Shown piece after piece: positions 19,101 through 23,573 of a stretch of DNA of 23,573 nt. Numbering within the stretch: the stretch's first letter is position 1; each line of letters begins with the position of its first letter. A program made the position numbers and the translations under genes. The notes under the pieces are model-generated. The model made no database searches and was not told where the DNA came from. It was given only the letters and a program-made list of their open reading frames with translations. This DNA comes from Cladosporium sp. IMV 00045 (lineage: Eukaryota; Ascomycota; Dothideomycetes; Cladosporiales; Cladosporiaceae): positions 1 to 23,573 of the forward strand of contig MSJI02000053.1 of assembly GCA_001931905.2 (NCBI GenBank), in the 5' to 3' direction.

Positions 19101-20435
19101 GGTTGGCAAAACTGGAGGTGCCGACGAATGTGCCAACATTGTAGCGTGCGGAAGCTGGCAATATCGAGTGCAACAGGTATGAGAGCGCAACAACCATCGC
19201 TCGCTGCTCTACGAAGATTATGGTCCGAGCATCGTACACTTCGCTCTTCAAAAGGACGTCCAAGAGTGTTTGTGCTTTGCCCGATATGCGTTGGGTGCCA
19301 ATGGTTGCAGCTGCGTCCGTATTGGCACACCCAGAGATTATTCTAGTCATGATAGTAGCCATTTGTTGTTTTTCTCTTGCTTCGACATCATCCATGAGTG
19401 AGACATCCTGATTCTTGCTTTCCAGAAAGCGACTCGCACAGGTACAGATGTACCATTCAGCCATTGCGCTTCCGAGCTGATCCATGATGTGCCGTGCTCG
19501 GTTGAGCAGCACATCCAGCTGCTCTGTGCAGTATGTCTTGCCTTTGATCCATAAATACATCAATCGGCGCTGCGCCCGCATGTTATCCTGCTCCTGGAGG
19601 CTCACAACGTAAGGGTCTTGACCAAGGTCATATGTTTGTACTTCAGTTGCCAAAGCAGTAAAAGCTGGCGAGTATTCAATGGGTAACGCATCGCCATAGA
19701 TGACCTGGGTAAGTGTAGGTTGATGAACATGAATCTCAAGGTCGTCTCGAAAAAGTTTGGGAGTGATTGTTGTTGCATCGAGATTTGACTCGATGGCTTG
19801 GAGCCCGCTCTGGCTTGCGTTATTCTTCATGACTGGACTCGCAGAAAGACCGAGGATATGGGGGACCTGTTCCCCTTTCTGCTTGGCTGGGTAGTAGAAG
19901 TTGCGCATGATGTTGTTCATTGGATGCTTTTTGGTGGTGCGATGGGCCTCATCGAAGACCAGAAGCGAGAGTCTAGACATCCGGACAAAGGTGTGTGTCA
20001 AAGCATCTGCAAGGACCGCCGGCGTTCCCACGACGACGTGAACTCCTGTAAGGAAAGCGTCCCAGAGACTTTGATCACTCCATTTGTCGACATCGTCGGA
20101 ACCCGTGAGGATGCGGATATGGTAAGAAGGAAGATATTCCTGGAGGACCCGACATTGCTGTTCGCTGAGAGGCTGTGTTGGAGTCATGAACCATACCAGC
20201 TTCGAGACAATGTTAACATTAGGCGATTTGATATGTTCAGAAGGGGAATACCTACCTTGCCAGCGGCAGAGCGTTCCAATTCAGCTTGAATACGAGCAAT
20301 CGCAACATGAGTCTTGCCACTACCTGTATCCATGGCCACGATGACATTTCTCTTCAAGCTTTCCTCGAGCATCTCCGACTGATATGAACGCAGTCTCGCA
20401 CGGTGGTTATCATCATCCGTCTCGAAGGTCGCCAT
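16123..20435 (-). CDS. dcl2: Dicer-like protein 2 (RNase III)
   Basis: Two exons, 20435-20256 and 20199-16123, joined in phase 0: 1418 residues, normal for fungal DCL2. The start has a good context (GTCAACATGG). The enzyme cuts double-stranded RNA into small RNAs for quelling and antiviral RNA interference. Domains in order: DExD/H helicase with Walker A TGSGKT (Lys41), DEAH at 143-146, SASPV, and motif VI QRRGRAR near 490; Dicer dimerisation fold ([16 protein letters not shown] onward); no recognisable PAZ, as in other fungal DCL2; RNase IIIa with RLEYLGDS near 961 and [11 protein letters not shown]; RNase IIIb with [11 protein letters not shown] near 1140 and [13 protein letters not shown]. 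Both RNase III domains keep their acidic catalytic residues. A degenerate dsRNA-binding fold (about 1315-1385) and a basic GGRKKRKLG tail follow. The last part is Glu/Gly-rich. The gene appears intact; the DCL2 rather than DCL1 assignment rests on overall resemblance. Confidence 0.95.
20200..20255 (-). other. Intron of dcl2
   Basis: 56 nt on the minus strand, donor GTAGGT after SAAGK, acceptor CTCGAAG. It separates the Walker A motif from the [11 protein letters not shown] segment of the helicase. Without it the first frame ends soon after the Walker A region. Confidence 0.9.
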
Positions 20436-21530
20436 GTTGACGATTTCGCCTTGGTTGTGAAATTGCGGGTGGTGAGGTTCGAAGCATGCAGAGTACCTTA
20501 TGGAACGCGAGGCTCTCGCTAAAGCGAGGGGCGCGTCTGGGATGCAGGGAGCTGTGAGGACTGAGGAAGCTGTTGCATCTTAACCGATTCTGAAGCCTCA
20601 CGACTTGATGTACAAGATCTGGCGTCTCTATCCTCGAAGCATATGTCCAGATACTGGCCTACACAAAATTCGAGGGAAGACCGATATTGAATCCTCTCCG
20701 TCGGGTCTCACCTGGTATTGCCGTGCGGTCACGGGTGGGCAATCCTAAGACGCCTTCTGCAGCTGACAGTCTGCCACTTCGAACCTGCAGAGATGAACTA
20801 ACCCCAAGTCACAGCCTACCGATGAATATAAGAGGCGTACCTAGATTGACTGAAAGCCTCGTGCCCAGGATCCGACTTGATGGATCTCGACAATCGGAAC
20901 CAGCAGAGCGGTGTGCTGTTGGTACGGCGCCACCAAAGCGAAAGAGAAAACGCTTAATCCTTGCTCGTCACCGGCAAATCACCCTTCCGCGCCATCAACC
21001 GGAAGTACCAAACAGGAGGATAGCGCTAGAGCCAAGCTTGACCAAGCCTCGCGGCAGGGAGATGAGCACGATGAGACGGTGGCGGCGCTATTAGAACAGA
21101 TGGCTGATGTCGTCGCCCTGCGGCCCCGCAAACAGCACGAACGACGACCCTTGGAAAGTCAAATCCACAACGCCACCTATGCCAGAGGCATCATCGGACC
21201 TGGTTCATTTTCACATACAGGCAATACCCACCATCCACTCGTCCCTCACAGGCTCGACGAAGCGAGCATGGCGAGCACGTGGTAGGCTCATTTACCAAAA
21301 TCTGCACGGCCTAGCGAGCGTGGCAGACACAAGGACATGGCCGGCAATGCATGGCGATCATGCGGACCTCGCAATTTACCCTTCTGCCTTACCTTACCTC
21401 CGATATCACTTCATTCCATCATAGCGTGCCTAACTCTCCCACGCACTCGCGCGGACATAGCGGACCTCGGGACGGCGGTCAGCATAGTTATTGTGCATAT
21501 GTGAACGCTCGCGTCGCAAGGTAGTGTAGC
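20436..21530. other. Divergent intergenic region between dcl2 and the Pgc1-like gene
   Basis: 1095 bp, the longest gene-free stretch. Open frames on the + strand at 20687-21094, 20911-21285 and 21107-21424 overlap in different frames, show no domain and have flat codon use, so I do not call them. A short hairpin (CTCTCGC, loop TAAA, GCGAGGG) lies at 20513-20530 in the likely dcl2 leader. I see no transposon remnant or clear TATA box. Confidence 0.5.
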
Positions 21531-22802
21531 ATGAATCGTTCCTTTTCACGTCTTATTAACCCCCTCTCGTCTAATCATCCAGCGCTTACACCGATCTCCT
21601 TGCGACCATTCCCCCCGAGAACCATTAGATTTGTCTTCCCACAAACTCATTGCGTTGCCTTTCATTCACACAGCAGTCGGTCGCTCACCGAAAAGCCTTC
21701 AGTCAACCATAAACCAGCCATGACTTCCTCGCCGCAAGAAGACGACCCGTTACTGGCGCATCTGCCCTCACCTGTCGCCGCCCCGCCTATGCTACTCCAA
21801 CCTGGCGCCAAACAGATCGCTTCACCAGCAGAGCTCTCGAGCAGTCCAGTTTGCGCGAAACTAGGCTTCATTCAGCAATATACCTCTACCTCTAAGCGCA
21901 AACGACCGCAATGTATTGCTCACAGAGGCTACAAAGCCAAGTACCCGGAGAACACCATGAAGGCATTCAGTGCAGCCATCGCCGCTGGTGCGCACGCCCT
22001 AGAAACGGACCTACACATTACCAAAGACGAGGTGGTGGTACTGAGCCACGACGGGAACCTGAAGCGGTGCTTTGGCCGAGACGAGAAGATCATAGACAAG
22101 GACTGGGACGAGATCAAAGACCTTCGAACGATCCAGGAGCCGCATGAGCGCATACCTCGACTTGCGGATCTACTGGAATTCTTAGCAGAAGAAGGGCGGG
22201 AAGACATATGGGTGTTTTTGGACATCAAGCTGGACAACAACGCGGACAAAATCATGCGACTTATCGCATCCACACTCTCATCCACCCCATCACAACCATC
22301 CGCGCCTTGGAAACAGCGCATAGTGCTCGGACTCTGGGCTGCGAAATACCTCCCACCAGCGCAAGAACACCTCCCCGGCTTTCCGATGATGCACATCGCC
22401 TTCAGCACCACTTACGCACGGCAGTTTTTCAAAGTGGACAACGTCGGTTTCAACATGATGTTTTACGCTCTCCTCATGCCGGGCGGGAAGAGCTTCCTGC
22501 GCGACGCGCAGCAGGTCTATCAGCGTAAAATGCTTTCGTGGACGATCAACAGCGAGGAGAACATGAAGTGGTGCATTCGCAGGGGATTAGACGGTGTGGT
22601 GACGGACGAGGTGGAGAAATATCTCGACTTGGCTGAGACCTTTGATGAAGATGAGGAGAGCGAGCCTTGGGTGCCGGTTGCGCTGAGTACTATGTGGGCT
22701 GCGATGAAGTCGTATGTTTGGGTGAGAGTATTGCTGGTTTTCTATGGGAGGAAGGTCGGGATAAATGAAAAGGGCATAAGCGAGAAGACGAGAAGAAGAT
22801 GA
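21531..22802 (+). CDS. PGC1: Pgc1-like glycerophosphodiester phosphodiesterase (phosphatidylglycerol phospholipase C)
   Basis: Intronless, 423 residues from the first ATG; a second ATG at 21720 ([12 protein letters not shown], codon 64) has a better context. The GDPD domain spans about 128-360: [15 protein letters not shown] with His131 and Arg132; ETDLH with Glu158 and Asp160; [12 protein letters not shown] with His173; VFLDIKLDN; and the closing [34 protein letters not shown]. It closely resembles yeast Pgc1, which degrades phosphatidylglycerol to diacylglycerol and limits this cardiolipin precursor. A hydrophobic C-terminal segment (about 383-412) fits membrane anchoring. Residues 1-53 have many Arg and Ser and no acidic residue, like a mitochondrial presequence, so two products with different destinations are possible. 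The domain is clear; the substrate is inferred. Confidence 0.9.
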   Translation: MNRSFSRLINPLSSNHPALTPISLRPFPPRTIRFVFPQTHCVAFHSHSSRSLTEKPSVNHKPAMTSSPQEDDPLLAHLPSPVAAPPMLLQPGAKQIASPAELSSSPVCAKLGFIQQYTSTSKRKRPQCIAHRGYKAKYPENTMKAFSAAIAAGAHALETDLHITKDEVVVLSHDGNLKRCFGRDEKIIDKDWDEIKDLRTIQEPHERIPRLADLLEFLAEEGREDIWVFLDIKLDNNADKIMRLIASTLSSTPSQPSAPWKQRIVLGLWAAKYLPPAQEHLPGFPMMHIAFSTTYARQFFKVDNVGFNMMFYALLMPGGKSFLRDAQQVYQRKMLSWTINSEENMKWCIRRGLDGVVTDEVEKYLDLAETFDEDEESEPWVPVALSTMWAAMKSYVWVRVLLVFYGRKVGINEKGISEKTRRR

Positions 22803-23249
22803 AGGCGTGGCGATGTTTGAGACGACGGTCCTCATGCGATTTGCGATCCAAGCGATCCAAGCGATACAGATAGAAAAGAACGAGCTCATTGCTCAGGCAC
22901 CATGTAGAGGTCTAAATGTACCTCTATGTACGAAGTTGGTACTTTGCTCCAGTGTCAGCAAAGAAACATCATTTCGTGTGAACTGTATGATCGCGGTATG
23001 TCTGCAACTACAGCTGCAAATCTCTTTTAGATGTACGTTTCTTCGCGAGTTGCACAATTATTTTCGCCCTATAATAAGAGAAGGAAAAGAAGACGTCCGC
23101 CAATGCTTCATGTTGTCTCATCTTCATCGCTGTTGATGTCACGCCCAAACCGACCCCACGCTGGCAATCGCGTCTTCGCCCACTTCAAGCGCGTCCTCCC
23201 ACGAGACTTTCTAAGAGCAGACGACGCATGAACGGCACACGAGGGCAAC
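22803..23249. other. Intergenic: 3' UTR of the Pgc1-like gene and gamma-tubulin promoter
   Basis: 447 bp without a gene. A tandem 9-mer GCGATCCAA (two copies, 22843-22860) and a hairpin (TAGAGGT at 22905-22911, ACCTCTA at 22920-22926) fall in the presumed 3' UTR. A short upstream ATG frame starts at 23228, before gamma-tubulin. Confidence 0.5.
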
Positions 23250-23573
23250 ATGCCTCGGTGAGTGATATATGATGTGTTTGCTGTGATTAAACCATATTAA
23301 CAATCAATACAGCGAAATCATCACCGTCCAGGCCGGCCAATGTGGTAACAGCGGTACATCTCTCCCAGCAAATCCCACCCTCACCGCATCGCAAACAGAC
23401 CGAAGAACAGCACCACTCACTGAACAAACCTCGCAGTCGGCTCGCAATTCTGGCAACAACTCTGCCTCGAGCACGGCATCGACCAGAACGGCAACCTCCA
23501 CCCCTACGCCGCCGAAGGCCCGCGCGCCGGCGGCGACCGCAAAGATGTCTTCTTCTACCAGTCCGACGACACG
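23250..23573 (+). CDS. mipA: Gamma-tubulin, N-terminal part (cut by window edge)
   Basis: Exons 23250-23257, 23313-23353 and 23437 to the edge give exactly 62 codons. The first exon encodes only Met, Pro and part of Arg. The protein reads [15 protein letters not shown], then [11 protein letters not shown] and [12 protein letters not shown], the diagnostic start of gamma-tubulin rather than alpha or beta. It nucleates microtubules at spindle pole bodies within the gamma-tubulin complex, and the N-terminal QAGQCG motif is part of the GTP-binding fold. Both introns have good GT/AG borders. Compared with the remembered fungal pattern EGGDRKD, this copy has four additional residues ([11 protein letters not shown], residues 45-48). 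The start at 23250 has AAC before it; an out-of-frame ATG lies 22 bases upstream. About 85-90% of the gene is outside the window. Confidence 0.95.
23258..23312 (+). other. Intron 1 of gamma-tubulin
   Basis: 55 nt, donor GTGAGT, acceptor ATACAG. It splits the Arg codon of MPRE after only eight coding bases. Confidence 0.95.
23354..23436 (+). other. Intron 2 of gamma-tubulin
   Basis: 83 nt, donor GTACAT, branch-like CTCAC or CTGAAC, acceptor CTCGCAG. Splicing creates NSVGSQFW, matching the conserved tubulin start. Confidence 0.93.

Noticed and set aside
20513..20530. Hairpin in the dcl2 leader as a possible self-regulatory Dicer target
   Set aside because: Only about 7 bp of stem with a 4-nt loop, far too short for Dicer cleavage.
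20687..21424. Three overlapping + strand frames between dcl2 and the Pgc1-like gene
   Set aside because: They are in different frames, composition is flat, and no transposon or protein motif is visible.
1..23573. tRNA genes, transposons, repeat-induced mutation, secondary-metabolite cluster
   Set aside because: I saw no tRNA-like box sequences, no transposase or reverse transcriptase motifs, no AT-rich mutated blocks and no synthase genes.

Overview
The window looks like nuclear DNA of a filamentous ascomycete (Pezizomycotina; Dothideomycetes is a guess). The evidence is short introns of 54-83 nt with GTRNGT-type donors and CTRAY-type branch sites, C-ending codon preference, CT- and CAA-rich leaders, and genes such as a fungal Dicer-like 2, a Gyp5-type RabGAP and gamma-tubulin. 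It reads as ordinary chromosomal gene space. I see no transposon, tRNA, rRNA or CRISPR, and no obvious secondary-metabolite cluster.

Layout, left to right: (1) a Gyp5-like TBC RabGAP (59-3209, +, two introns). (2) A probable small spliced gene of unknown function (4094-4474, +), visible only if a 60-nt intron is removed. (3) An 819-residue secreted Ser/Thr-rich repeat protein (4833-7292, -) with a signal peptide, a Kex2-type KR-EA site and seven tandem repeats of about 22 residues. (4) N-acetylglucosamine-6-phosphate deacetylase (7941-9207, -, one intron). (5) A 1242-residue membrane-hairpin/SMP/C2 protein of the tricalbin/Mug190 kind (10058-13786, +, intronless), followed at once by a compound microsatellite. 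(6) An Old Yellow Enzyme flavin oxidoreductase (14610-15737, +) with a clear TATA box. (7) Dicer-like 2 (16123-20435, -, one intron). (8) A Pgc1-like glycerophosphodiester phosphodiesterase (21531-22802, +) with a mitochondrial-type N-terminal extension. (9) The 5' end of gamma-tubulin (23250 to the window edge, +, two early introns).

The genes serve mostly unrelated housekeeping and stress roles: Rab regulation, surface structure, aminosugar catabolism, ER contact-site lipid transfer, redox detoxification, RNA interference, phospholipid turnover and microtubule nucleation. Two weak themes are membrane/lipid biology (RabGAP, SMP-C2 protein, Pgc1) and cell wall or chitin sugar (the surface protein beside the GlcNAc-6-P deacetylase). 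Nothing indicates a co-regulated cluster.

I found no convincing undescribed multi-gene system. The points most worth a second look are the small spliced gene, the Kex2-type sites and tandem repeats of the surface protein, the twin starts of the Pgc1-like gene, a 4-residue insertion in gamma-tubulin, and an 11-bp inverted repeat around an E-box upstream of the flavin oxidoreductase. All calls come from reading the sequence and from remembered family knowledge; no database search was run.
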